A stretch of DNA of 64,000 bases from Clostridioides difficile_A (lineage in GTDB: Bacteria; Bacillota; Clostridia; Peptostreptococcales; Peptostreptococcaceae), in assembly GCA_945909635.1 (NCBI GenBank), contig OX246690.1:3100001-3164000 (forward strand), in the 5' to 3' direction. Under the pieces are notes generated by a model. That model was not told where the DNA came from. It did no database searches and was given only the letters and a program-made list of their open reading frames with translations. How positions within the stretch are numbered: position 1 is the stretch's first letter; the number at the start of each line of letters is the position of its first letter. The position numbers were made by a program, and so were the translations under genes. Of the stretch, positions 8,266 to 18,200 are shown in pieces.

Positions 8266-9453
8266 TTAATAGATTAATTGATTTAAGACTACTAATTGAT
8301 AATTATAAAGTACCTCTGTTAAAGGTGTAAATTCTGAACCAATACCAAATTTTAATTCTACAAATCCCTCTAAATAATCTTGAGCACTTACATCTTCTTG
8401 TGTTAAGTCTCCCTTTACCATTTCAGTAGCAAGATGGATTGCTAATGCTGGTATAAAAGCATCCATTGGCATAGGATATCCTCCAAGCCTATTTGACATA
8501 CCAGCAGCCTTAGCTTTTTCACTTATCATATCATTTATTTTATTATAATTTTGAGCATCTTTTTTAGATATCTTTAGTCCCATAACCTCAGGATATGTTT
8601 GTGTTGGTGATGGATTACTTTGTTCTGCAACTATATACTTTAACTCTAAAGCCTTAGTTAATATAACTTCGTCCATAATCTCATTTACACCAAACACATT
8701 TATATCTTTTCCATATTTTTTAAGTTGTTTTTCAATGTCTTCATTTAAAAACTGCTTAACCTTATTTTTATCTTCTTCATTATTCATATTTGGTGTATTC
8801 ACTTGTACAAATTGTAGTCCTATATTTTTACAAGTCTCTTTAATCTTCTCTAGCCTTTTGGCTATATTAGCATCTTTTAAATCATCTTTAGAAGCATAAT
8901 GAATAAAAGCCTTTGCTCCCATTTCTTTTGAATGTTCTGCTAATAACTTTCCTCTTTCCTCTATATTAGCCCCTAAATTCACATCAACATACTGGCTTAA
9001 TTGATTCTTGTCATCTCCCATAGGTGCAGAAATAGTTATTATTTCTGAACGCTTTTCCTTTACCTTTTGTAAAGCTGGTAAAAGACCCGCTTGATTTGTA
9101 GATACTACAATTGCCTGAATTTCTTTATCATCAGCCAATTTTACTATTTGATTTATAGCGTTATCTATATTAGAAGTAAAGTTTTCTGGTAATACAACAT
9201 GCTTTATAGTTTGCTTAACTTTAGCTTTACCATCTTTGTCTTTATCAATTTTATTCTCTTCTTCATACTCTTTTGCCAAGCTTTCTACTATATTATACTG
9301 TACTTTGTTCTCAGATAATGGTTGAGTTACTACTGCAACTTTAAAGTCATCTATAATTTCCTTTTTATCTTGCTTGCCTGCAATCAAACTACAGCCTGTA
9401 AGTCCAATAATTAAACATATGGATAGCATAAATGCTGTTATTTTTCTAAGCAT
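8266..9453 (-). CDS. DUF3798 family lipoprotein, probable substrate-binding protein
   Basis: This 395-aa protein has a lipoprotein signal with lipobox LTGC (Cys about 21), so it should be anchored outside the membrane. The body resembles periplasmic-binding-protein-like DUF3798 proteins, with AVVTQPLSENKVQYN near the start, a central IQAIVVSTNQAGLLPAL, and a late PEVMGLKISKKD plus GGYPMPMDAF. No permease or ATPase gene is adjacent. The ATG follows AGGAGG at 9 nt. The terminator just beyond its end and the brnQ terminator upstream make it a single-gene unit. The ligand is unknown. Confidence 0.8.
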   Translation of the reverse strand: MLRKITAFMLSICLIIGLTGCSLIAGKQDKKEIIDDFKVAVVTQPLSENKVQYNIVESLAKEYEEENKIDKDKDGKAKVKQTIKHVVLPENFTSNIDNAINQIVKLADDKEIQAIVVSTNQAGLLPALQKVKEKRSEIITISAPMGDDKNQLSQYVDVNLGANIEERGKLLAEHSKEMGAKAFIHYASKDDLKDANIAKRLEKIKETCKNIGLQFVQVNTPNMNNEEDKNKVKQFLNEDIEKQLKKYGKDINVFGVNEIMDEVILTKALELKYIVAEQSNPSPTQTYPEVMGLKISKKDAQNYNKINDMISEKAKAAGMSNRLGGYPMPMDAFIPALAIHLATEMVKGDLTQEDVSAQDYLEGFVELKFGIGSEFTPLTEVLYNYQLVVLNQLIY

Positions 9454-9568
9454 TAGTTAAAACCTCCTAAATTTGTACTTTCTTATCACTATTACTAATT
9501 TTATCATACTTCAAAGAAAAATTATATTATAAAAAATTATATACATATTATTATACTTAAATCTAAAA

Positions 9569-9613
9569 AGTACTATGGGTAGATTAGGTTTTGATTAAAC
9601 CTACCCATAGTAC
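9569..9613 (-). terminator. Terminator of brnQ
   Basis: The arms AGTACTATGGGTAG and CTACCCATAGTACT form a perfect 14-bp stem with a 17-nt loop that contains an inner TTAGGTTT/AAACC pairing. The tail on the minus strand is TTTTTAGATTT. Confidence 0.75.
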
Positions 9614-9655
9614 TAAAAAAATTATATATTATAAAATTAAATTAATTACAAATTA

Positions 9656-10939
9656 TTATGCTACTTGTTTGTTGCTTTTTATGAAGTTACCAACTATTCC
9701 ACCCAATATAGCTGGTATTACCCAGTTAAAGCCCAAACCTGCAAGTGGTAAGCTTTGTATAAATGGAACAGCTCCTGTCATTCCATTTACAGCAGATAAT
9801 ACACTAACCACTAATGTAACGTATGCTGCACCTTTAAATGCATTATCATTTTTTATATTTTTACCAGCCAACTCCATGATAACTATTACTAATAAAACAG
9901 GATATATAGTTTGTAGGATTGGAACTGATATAGCTATTATAGAGTCAACACCTAAATTTGATATAAGCATACTAGCCACACATATGCCTATAACTAGTTG
10001 TTTGTAAGTTGCCTTACTTATTCCTTCAAAATAAGTTGATATTGATGCTGTTAAACCTGTAGAAGTAGTAAGACAGGCAAGTGCTACAATTATACCTAAA
10101 ATTATCTTTCCTACCTGACCATACAATAGTATACTAGTTATTTCAACTAATAAAGATGCCTGAGGTACACTAGTATCATATATTGTTGAAACTGTTGCAC
10201 CTAAATAAGTAAGACCACCATATACTAATGCTAAAAATACACAAGCTACAAAACCAGCTTTAATAGTCATTCCAATTTGGTCCTTATCTGATGTATATCC
10301 TTTACCCACTATAGACATTAACATTATAGTTGCCATAGAAGCTGCACCTAGAGCATCCATTGTCTGGTAACCTTGTGATATACCTTCACCAAATAGATTT
10401 CTATCTATCATATGTTCTGGACTCATAGGTCCTGCTGGTGAAATTATACCTTTTACTATTAAAACAAATAATACTAATAATAACGCTGGAGTTAAATACT
10501 TACCTATTATGTCTATAACCTTAGAAGACCTAATTGTAAATGCTAAAGTTAATCCAAAGAAAATCACTGAAAATATCGCTTTAGCTGCTGGTCCATGGTC
10601 TCCAAATATAGGTATAATACCCATCTCATATGTTGTTGCACAAGTTCTTGGTATAACAAGAAGTGCTAAACATGCTAGAGCTGCTACACTCATTACTCTT
10701 GCTAATCCTTTACCAGCTCTCCTAAGTACATCATCCATGCTTCCCTTACATCTTGCTGTTGCTATAATAACAAGCATTGCTATACCAGCATCTGCAACAA
10801 CAAAGCCAATAAGAGGAATTAACCAGTCTTTGCCGGATTCCATTCCTAAAAATGGAGGGAACATAAGATTTCCTGCGCCAAAGAACATAGAAAATAAAGC
10901 AAAACCAACCACAAAAATATCTCTCATCTGCTTACTCAC
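9656..10939 (-). CDS. brnQ: Branched-chain amino acid:cation symporter BrnQ
   Basis: This 427-aa protein has about 12 membrane segments and belongs to the LIVCS/BrnQ family that imports leucine, isoleucine and valine with Na+ or H+. The N-terminus FALFSMFFGAGNLMFPPFLG and internal DALGAASMATIMLMSIVGKGY and TSTGLTASISTYFEGISK are characteristic. The start is GTG at 10939, 7 nt after AGGGGGTAG; no better ATG is near. It is a single gene with its own terminator. The organism ferments amino acids, which suits this carrier. Confidence 0.93.
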   Translation of the reverse strand: MSKQMRDIFVVGFALFSMFFGAGNLMFPPFLGMESGKDWLIPLIGFVVADAGIAMLVIIATARCKGSMDDVLRRAGKGLARVMSVAALACLALLVIPRTCATTYEMGIIPIFGDHGPAAKAIFSVIFFGLTLAFTIRSSKVIDIIGKYLTPALLLVLFVLIVKGIISPAGPMSPEHMIDRNLFGEGISQGYQTMDALGAASMATIMLMSIVGKGYTSDKDQIGMTIKAGFVACVFLALVYGGLTYLGATVSTIYDTSVPQASLLVEITSILLYGQVGKIILGIIVALACLTTSTGLTASISTYFEGISKATYKQLVIGICVASMLISNLGVDSIIAISVPILQTIYPVLLVIVIMELAGKNIKNDNAFKGAAYVTLVVSVLSAVNGMTGAVPFIQSLPLAGLGFNWVIPAILGGIVGNFIKSNKQVA

Positions 10940-11067
10940 ACCAAACTACCCCCTTTGAAAATATTTTGAATATTAAGATAATCTTACTTTATTTTCAGAA
11001 AAATGTCAATCTGGTAAAAATTCACACATTGTTAACGTTTTCCCAATTTATTTTATGAATATTTTTT

Positions 11068-11721
11068 TCATTTTATTATAATTCCCATCAATTTTGTTAA
11101 ATCAATTGCTTGTGATACATCAAAAATAGCTCCTCTAATATCGTTTATTCCAACCTCAATTCCTTCAATATTATTAGTAGTAAAATCTACACCAGAAAGT
11201 TTACTTCCATTAAAATTGGCTTTTTTAAGATTTGTATACTCGAATACCAGATTATCACTTTTTACTTCTTGAAATACAGAATTCTCAAAATTTGAATCCA
11301 AAATAGAAACCACCTTAAATTTAGAGAATGAAAAGTTAGAATACTTACCTAAAACATCTTTGAACAGAACGTTTTTAAGTATACAATCATCAAATCTAAC
11401 TCCTATCAATTTGCTGTCTTTAAATTCAACTCTATATATACTTCCTTCATCAAAAAATGTATTTGATAAATTACAGTTTTCAAATACTACATCCAGCAAA
11501 TCAATCTTTTTTAGATTACAATTCTCAAAAGATACATTTCTAAATATACAAGACTCAAAACTAACTCTTATAGCATTTAAATCACTTATAATTTCATTTT
11601 CTATAATTTTATTAAATATTTTTTCATCATTAAGTATATCATCAAGCATATTTTCAAGATTTTCAATAGATTCTAATTCCTCTGTAAATTTAGGCTTTTG
11701 TACTTTAATAACTTTAGTCAT
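11068..11721 (-). CDS. Pentapeptide-repeat protein
   Basis: This 217-aa protein has about 15 pentapeptide units of the A(D/N)LXX class from residue about 55 onward, for example FENCNLKKIDLLDVVFENCNL and LKKANFNGSKLSGVDF. Such repeats fold into a right-handed quadrilateral beta helix. Some relatives (Qnr, MfpA, McbG) mimic DNA and protect gyrase, but most have no known role and this one cannot be assigned. The first 50 residues are acidic and helical. The ATG at 11721 directly follows GGAGGGG; a GTG 12 nt upstream has no binding site. Confidence 0.85.
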   Translation of the reverse strand: MTKVIKVQKPKFTEELESIENLENMLDDILNDEKIFNKIIENEIISDLNAIRVSFESCIFRNVSFENCNLKKIDLLDVVFENCNLSNTFFDEGSIYRVEFKDSKLIGVRFDDCILKNVLFKDVLGKYSNFSFSKFKVVSILDSNFENSVFQEVKSDNLVFEYTNLKKANFNGSKLSGVDFTTNNIEGIEVGINDIRGAIFDVSQAIDLTKLMGIIIK

Positions 11722-12014
11722 TTTCCCCTCCACTATAAATTATATTCTTTTTATCACCATTTTATTTAATATATTAACTTAATATATATATTTGATATAT
11801 TAAAAAGTTTTTACGAAATATTCTTGTATTCAGTACATTTATAATTATATCACAAACTTATCTATAATAAACTTCCATTAATAGTATAAGGCATATGAAC
11901 ATGGCTCATATTATGTCCATACATATTTTATTATTAAAAAGAATAATTTCTAATAATAAATAACCTTAATTTTTTATAAAATCGACAAAAAAACGAATAA
12001 TTTTATTAAATTTA

Positions 12015-12043
12015 TTGTAAATAATACAATATTACGATATAAT
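12015..12043 (+). promoter_or_regulatory. Sigma-A promoter of the guanine riboswitch transcript
   Basis: -35 TTGTAA (12015-12020) and -10 TATAAT (12038-12043) are separated by 17 nt, so the predicted start is about 12050, just before the aptamer. The rest of the 500-bp gap between 11721 and 12224 (about 11735-12010) is AT-rich, with only weak AT inverted repeats. Confidence 0.75.
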
Positions 12044-12065
12044 ACAACAGAAAAACAAATAGAAA

Positions 12066-12137
12066 ATGTTCATATAATATTAGTAATATGGTCTAATAGT
12101 TTCTACAAACTCACCTTAAATGAGTTTTCTATGAATA
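12066..12137 (+). promoter_or_regulatory. Purine riboswitch, guanine/hypoxanthine type
   Basis: The aptamer core is visible: P1 TTCATA (12069-12074) with TATGAA (12130-12135), then TATAAT..., the P2 region with ATATGG, the junction TTTCTAC, and a P3 stem AACTCA / TGAGTT. The base before TATGA that pairs with the ligand is C (12129), predicting guanine or hypoxanthine rather than adenine (U). Confidence 0.92.
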
Positions 12138-12151
12138 GAATGTCAACTTTG

Positions 12152-12192
12152 AATATATATTCTATTCTATCTATATGAATATATATTTTTTT
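12152..12192 (+). terminator. Riboswitch expression-platform terminator
   Basis: The stem AATATATATTC / GAATATATATT with a 14-nt loop is followed by eight T residues, directly before the permease ribosome binding site. Ligand binding to the aptamer should allow this hairpin to form and stop transcription. Confidence 0.75.
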
Positions 12193-12223
12193 GTTTATAT
12201 CTTAAAGTTTTTTGGAGGTAAAA

Positions 12224-13567
12224 ATGGTACCAAATACTAACAATGTACAACCAGATGGAAATAATTCATCATTGAGCTTTTTAGACAAAATGTTTAAATT
12301 TAGCGAACGTGGCTCTAACCTTAAAACAGAAGTGATAGGTGGAGTTACTACATTCTTAACAATGGCATATATAGTTTTTGTAAATCCAGCAATATTATCT
12401 GAAGCTGGTATGGATAAAGCCGCACTTATAACTGTTACTATATTAGCTACAGCCATTGGTACACTAATATTTGCACTTTTAGGAAATGCGCCATTCGCTC
12501 TAGCACCTGGTATGGGATTAAATGCATTTTTCACATACTCTTTGGTTATAGGAGCAGGAATCCCGTGGCAAACAGGTCTTGGAGTAGTCTTTTTATCTGG
12601 CTGTGTATTCTTTACACTCGCAGTAACGGGTCTTCGAAAGACCATTGCAGACGCTATTCCTAGAGAATTAGCAGTAGCTTCTTCAGCAGGTATAGGTCTT
12701 TTCCTTGCTTTTGTTGGTTTAAAAAACATGGGTGTTATAATAGCAAACCCAGATACTATAGTTTCACTTGCCGATTTTACACCAACAGTTTTAATAGCTC
12801 TTTTTGCTCTTATATTAATGGCAATATTAGAATATAAGAAAGTTAAAGGTGGGATATTAATAAGTATAGTTGTTGCAACAATAATATCTATTATATTTGG
12901 ATTTGTAGAATTACCAACAGCAATAATTTCAAAACCACCTAGTATAGCACCAATTGCTTTTAAATTAGATATTATAGGAGCATTGAAATTCTCATTAATT
13001 GGACCTATATTCTCTTTCATGTTTATAGATATGTTTGATTCATTAGCATTTCTTATTACTTGTTGTAAACAAATGGGTCTTGAAGATGAGAATGGTGAAA
13101 TAAAAGATTTAGGAAAAATGTTATATGCAGATGTTTCTTCTACTTTAATAGGTTCATTCTTAGGAACTAGTACAGTTACAACATTTGGAGAATCTGCTTC
13201 TGGTATAGCAGCAGGTGCAAGAACTGGACTTGCTTCTGTAGTAACAGCAGCTTTATTCTTAGCCACACTTATATTTACACCATTACTTGGTATAGTTCCT
13301 ACTTACGCCGCAGCACCTGCACTTGTTATGGTTGGTGTGTTCATGTTCGAAAGTATAAAGCAAATTGATTTTGCTGATAGCAAAATAGCAGTACCTGCTT
13401 TTGTTACAGTTTTATTGATGCCTCTAACTTATAGTATAAGTATTGGTTTATGCTTTGGATTTATTTCATACATAATAATGCATGTTGTAGCTAAAGAAAC
13501 TAATAAAATCAGTATTACACTTTGGGTTATAGGTTTACTTGCAGTTGTAAATTTAGTTCTAAGTTAA
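12224..13567 (+). CDS. AzgA-like NCS2 guanine/hypoxanthine permease
   Basis: This 447-aa protein has about 12 to 13 membrane segments of the NCS2/AzgA type (PbuG/PbuO). Family signatures include the N-terminal KTEVIGGVTTFLTMAYIVFVNP, ALAPGMGLNAFFTYS and FIDMFDSLAFLITC, and a central GTSTVTTFGESASGIAAGARTG. It imports purine bases by proton symport. The guanine riboswitch upstream confirms purine-responsive expression. The ATG at 12224 follows TTGGAGGTAAAA; a TTG at 12212 lies inside that site. Confidence 0.93.
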   Translation: MVPNTNNVQPDGNNSSLSFLDKMFKFSERGSNLKTEVIGGVTTFLTMAYIVFVNPAILSEAGMDKAALITVTILATAIGTLIFALLGNAPFALAPGMGLNAFFTYSLVIGAGIPWQTGLGVVFLSGCVFFTLAVTGLRKTIADAIPRELAVASSAGIGLFLAFVGLKNMGVIIANPDTIVSLADFTPTVLIALFALILMAILEYKKVKGGILISIVVATIISIIFGFVELPTAIISKPPSIAPIAFKLDIIGALKFSLIGPIFSFMFIDMFDSLAFLITCCKQMGLEDENGEIKDLGKMLYADVSSTLIGSFLGTSTVTTFGESASGIAAGARTGLASVVTAALFLATLIFTPLLGIVPTYAAAPALVMVGVFMFESIKQIDFADSKIAVPAFVTVLLMPLTYSISIGLCFGFISYIIMHVVAKETNKISITLWVIGLLAVVNLVLS

Positions 13568-13612
13568 TATTTTAAAATATATAAAATAAAATCTTATTTA
13601 TTTTTAATTTAT

Positions 13613-13654
13613 GAATAGCAAAATCAATTTTACATATAAAAGTGATTTTGCTAT
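13613..13654 (+). terminator. Terminator-like hairpin after the purine permease
   Basis: The arms AATAGCAAAATCA and TGATTTTGCTATT form a perfect 13-bp stem. The following tail (AACTTTG) is poor in T, so read-through into the amidohydrolase gene is possible. Confidence 0.55.
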
Positions 13655-13723
13655 TAACTTTGTATAGAAAATTTATTATCATAATATGTGGATACAAAAA
13701 TATATAAAAAAGGAAGGATACTT

Positions 13724-15088
13724 ATGTCACAATTACTTATAAAAAATGCATATCTAATTACTATGAATGCGGATAGAGAAGTATACGAGAATGGAAGTAT
13801 ACTTATTGAAAACAACATTATAAAAAATGTTGGCAAATTTGATAGCAATATTGCTGATAAAGATGCTGAGATATACGACGCTAAAGGAAAAATATTAATG
13901 CCAGGATTAGTAAATACACACGTTCATTTATCTCAACAATTAGAACGTGGTCTTGCAGACGATGTTGTACTTTTAACTTGGCTTAGAGAAAGAATCTGGC
14001 CATTTGAAAGTAGCTTTAATTATGAAGATTCATTAATCTCATCCACTGCATGTTGTATTGAGTTGATAAAATCTGGTGTTACTACATTTTTGGAATCTGG
14101 TGGTCAATATGTAGATGCTATGGTTGAAGCTGTTGACAAAACTGGACTTAGAGCATGTTTAGCTAAATCAGTTATGGATACAGGAGATGGACTTCCTGAA
14201 GCATGGCAAAAAACTACTGATGAAGAAATCAATACTCAATTAGACCTATTCCATAAATTTAATAATACATCTAATGAGAGAATCAAAATATGGTTTGCAT
14301 TAAGAACTATTTTTAATACAACAGACGAATTACTTATTAAGACTAAACAACTAGCTGACAAGTATGATACAGGTATACATATGCATATTGCTGAAATAGC
14401 TGATGAGATTTCATTTGTAAAACAGAAGAATGGAGTTGGAACAGTTGAGTATCTTGATAAATTAGGTATATTAGGTCCAAATCTTTTAGCTGCTCACACA
14501 GTTTGGCTTACTCATAAAGAAATTGATTTATTTAGATTACACGATGTAAAAGTTTCTCATAATCCAGCTGCAGCTATGAAAGTAGTTCTAGGATTTGCAT
14601 CAATTCCTGAAATGTTAGAAAAAGGAATACCAGTTTCAATTGGTACTGATGGAGCACCTTCAAATAATAGAATGGACCTTATGAGGGATATGTACTTAAC
14701 TTCATTAATACATAAAGGTAGAACTTTAAATCCAACAGTCATTCCTGCTGAAGAAGTATTAGAAATGGCTACTATAAATGGAGCAAAATGTGCTCTATTG
14801 GAAAAAGAAATTGGTAGCCTTGAAGTAGGAAAAAAAGCAGATATGATTATTCTAAATCCAGATACAATTCATTCTTTACCAATGCATAATCCAATTGGAA
14901 ATATAGTTTATTCTATGACTAGCGAAAATGTAGATTCTACAATTTGTGATGGTAAATGGCTAATGAAAGAAAGAAACGTATTGGTTGTAAATGAGTCTGA
15001 ATTGTTAAATAAGGTTAAAGAACAAGCTTCTAAAATAAAAGAAAAAGCAGAAGTTAAAATTCCTTCTAAATTTAAAATTATAAAATAA
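13724..15088 (+). CDS. Amidohydrolase/deaminase of the MtaD/SsnA group
   Basis: This 454-aa amidohydrolase-superfamily enzyme is related to 5'-methylthioadenosine/S-adenosylhomocysteine deaminases and SsnA. Metal ligands are visible in NTHVHLS (H-x-H), the HMHIAE histidine, AHTVWL and GTDGAPSNN (catalytic Asp). The N- and C-terminal beta-sandwich halves frame the barrel. The start ATG at 13724 follows GGAAGGA at 7 nt; a longer reading to 13688 has no binding site. Lying behind a purine permease, it most likely deaminates a purine nucleoside derivative or base, but the exact substrate is open. It ends at a strong terminator. Confidence 0.82.
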   Translation: MSQLLIKNAYLITMNADREVYENGSILIENNIIKNVGKFDSNIADKDAEIYDAKGKILMPGLVNTHVHLSQQLERGLADDVVLLTWLRERIWPFESSFNYEDSLISSTACCIELIKSGVTTFLESGGQYVDAMVEAVDKTGLRACLAKSVMDTGDGLPEAWQKTTDEEINTQLDLFHKFNNTSNERIKIWFALRTIFNTTDELLIKTKQLADKYDTGIHMHIAEIADEISFVKQKNGVGTVEYLDKLGILGPNLLAAHTVWLTHKEIDLFRLHDVKVSHNPAAAMKVVLGFASIPEMLEKGIPVSIGTDGAPSNNRMDLMRDMYLTSLIHKGRTLNPTVIPAEEVLEMATINGAKCALLEKEIGSLEVGKKADMIILNPDTIHSLPMHNPIGNIVYSMTSENVDSTICDGKWLMKERNVLVVNESELLNKVKEQASKIKEKAEVKIPSKFKIIK

Positions 15089-15097
15089 TACAAATTT

Positions 15098-15164
15098 CAA
15101 TTGTTTTGTAAATATGAATATATAACTTTGATTATACATCATATATACAAAACAATTGTTTTTT
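15098..15164 (+). terminator. Strong terminator after the amidohydrolase gene
   Basis: The arms CAATTGTTTTGTA (15098-15110) and TACAAAACAATTG (15146-15158) form a perfect 13-bp stem. The loop contains an inner ATATGA/TCATAT pairing, and the hairpin is followed by T7. Confidence 0.85.
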
Positions 15165-15227
15165 ATCTGCTTCAAAAATAATTTAGCTATATATTTTTCT
15201 TACATAGCAACAAGAAAAGATTATATA

Positions 15228-18200
15228 TTAAACCTTATATTCATTGACTTTATACTTAGTTATATCATTACAACACATTAGACAAGCACCTTTTTCTTCA
15301 TTCCATTCTATATATGAAGCATTTGCACTACTCCAGACATTAAGATTATCATTATACATATCAATTGTACAGGACCTTTTTTCTTCATTAAGTCCATTCA
15401 TTGGACAAATATCACATGGCTCATCTCTCCCCCAAAATGCCTTGTAACACAATTGATTTATCTTTGCATTTGGGGCAATACTCAATGTCTTTTGATTTAT
15501 GAATAATAGTTCATAAGTATTTTTATTTATTACATAAGTCCATGAATTCAAATTGTCCATAATTACCTTTGTAGTCTCATAAGATTTTATTAATTTATCT
15601 TGTTTATGTTTGTTAATCAAAAATACACTTAATATTTCTGATATAAAGGTCAAGGATTCTATTTCATCCTTTGTCCAAAATCTATTTCCATTACAGTCAT
15701 CAAACCCTACATATCCACTGAATTCTCCTTCATCTAAGATTGCACACTGCAACATAGAAACAATCCCTTGTGCTTCCAATATTTCATATAATCCACCATT
15801 AAGTGTAGATATATCTTTACAATAAAAAATTCCTCTCTCATTAAAATATTGCTTATAATCTCCAATTAGACTATATGACACTTCTTTGAGATTCTCTATT
15901 TCTGGTTCAATACCATCATTACACCATTCAAATGTATTGCTACAATAAGTATTGTCATCCGAATTTTCAAACACATATGCACGACTTACATTATATGACC
16001 TACCAACCAGCTCCAAGATAAAATTTACTGCAGTATCAACATCTTTGGATTCATATAAAATTCTAAATATATACTCAGAAAGATTTTGTTTAGATGTAGA
16101 TTTTGTTTTATATGCCTCATCAATATCTTCTTCTCCACCTAATACAGAAGTAAAGTTTTTAGTTCTTATTATTTCACTATCCATAGTTTGACTATTACTT
16201 TCACATATCCAATAGCAATCCTTACCTTTGTCTTTTGCTACATATAATGAATTGTCTGCACTTCTAAAAAGTTCATTAAAATTTTTACCATGCTGAGGAT
16301 AAATAGCAATCCCTATACTTCCAGAAATTTTATAATCTTTATTTTTACCTGTAAATGAACGTCTAAATAAACTCATTAATTCATCTGCTTTTTGCTTTAG
16401 TATTTCTTCTGAATTCAAGTTTTTTAGAAGAATTAAAAATTCATCTCCTCCTATACGTCCGATAATATCACTGTCTCTAAAAATATTTACAAATTTAGAT
16501 GCTATATCATTTAAAACTGCATCTCCAAATAAATGCCCTAGATTATCATTAATCCCCTTGAAGTCATCAATGTCTATTATAAACAATGCACTACGACATT
16601 CCTTACCTTCATTTTCTAAATAAGTTCTAACTAAATCTTCTGTTGTAATTTTATTATATAATCCTGTAAGTAAATCTCTCTGTGCTTTATTTTTAAATTC
16701 ATCGTTTTTCCTTTTTTCTTTATCTATATCTGCAACAACACCTATAACACGTGTACATTGATTATACTTATCAATAATACTAGATAATCTAACTTTACAC
16801 CAAATATATTCATTTTTTCCTTTTCTAAACCTAAGTTCTGTTTCATTATATGAATTGTCACCATCCATAGCTCTAGTAAAAAGTTCTATACACTTTTCTA
16901 TATCATCTTTGTATATCATTTCCTTTTCTAGCATATTCTCAATTAGATTATTTCTTACTGGTTTGTATCCAAATTTCTTTTCCCATTTATCAGAAATATT
17001 TACTGTATCTGTATTTAAGTTCCACTCAAATACAATGTTATTCTCTTGGTCCATAACAATTCTATAGCACTCTTCACTTACATCTAATCGTTCTTGTGCC
17101 GACTTACTTGATGTAATATCAATCACAACACAATATACCCACGAATGTTCATGCTTATCTTTTACTATTTGTCCTTTATCTAATAACCAGCGTATCTCTC
17201 CATCTGAATGAACTACTCTATACTCAACTTCAAGTATATTACCACTTTTTAGTTGCCTTTCTAATTTATCTTTCACTATTTCACGGTCATCTTCATATAT
17301 TACATTTAACAACTTGTTTTCAAAAAATAATTCAAGCTCTTCTTTTGTATATCCTAATAGGTTTTGATATCCTTCATTAACAAAATTAAATCTGTAGTTT
17401 CCATCACAACTGTATTTATATACTCCTCCGGGAATATTTGCAGTAAGCACCTTTAAATCATCATTTATTCTTTTTAGTTCTTCAGAATTATTGACCATAG
17501 TATCAATCAGACTATTGAAAGCAGTAGTAATTTTAGCATACTCGTTATTTGTATCAAGATTAAATCTTATACTCATATCCCCATCTTTTATTTTTTCTAT
17601 CCCCTCAAGTAATTTACCCATAGGATTTAAAAAGTGTTTTTTTACATATACAGAAATTATACATATAAAAAATATAATTAAAATCATAAAAAGTAATACA
17701 GCAATTATTGCCTTGTCAATTGGCTTCATTATCTCTGATGCCTCTACAGTACTTAATATAAACCATCCATCTGATACCTCAGAATAATATCCAATATTTT
17801 TGATATGGTCTTCAGAGTAACTTATAAATCCATCTGGATTATTTTTAAAATTTTTAGAATCCCATTCTTTAAAAAAATTTTCATCATCTATTATATTTTC
17901 ATATTTATATTTACCATCATTAGCCACTACATTTCCTATAGAGTCGATTACAATCATTTTACCAGTATTAAAAGAAGGTATATCATTTATTATATTTTTA
18001 ATATAGTCTGTATCTACAATAAAGGATACAAAACCTTGATATTCATTATTAATCCAAATGGGATACCCTATTACAAAGTTTCTTTTACTTATATAAAAAC
18101 TCTTCTTATTATTTATGTTAGAAATCTTTAAACTATCTTGTGGCAAACCTTTAAATTCTGAACCTGACATTAGTGCTTTTTTATTAATAATATTTTCATC

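Noticed and set aside
11880..11990. Inverted repeats in the gap before the guanine riboswitch
   Set aside because: They are short and almost pure A/T, as expected by chance here; no second aptamer core is present.
12202..13266. A 354-codon minus-strand frame across the purine permease
   Set aside because: It is the antisense of a highly conserved NCS2 gene, has biased composition and lacks a binding site.
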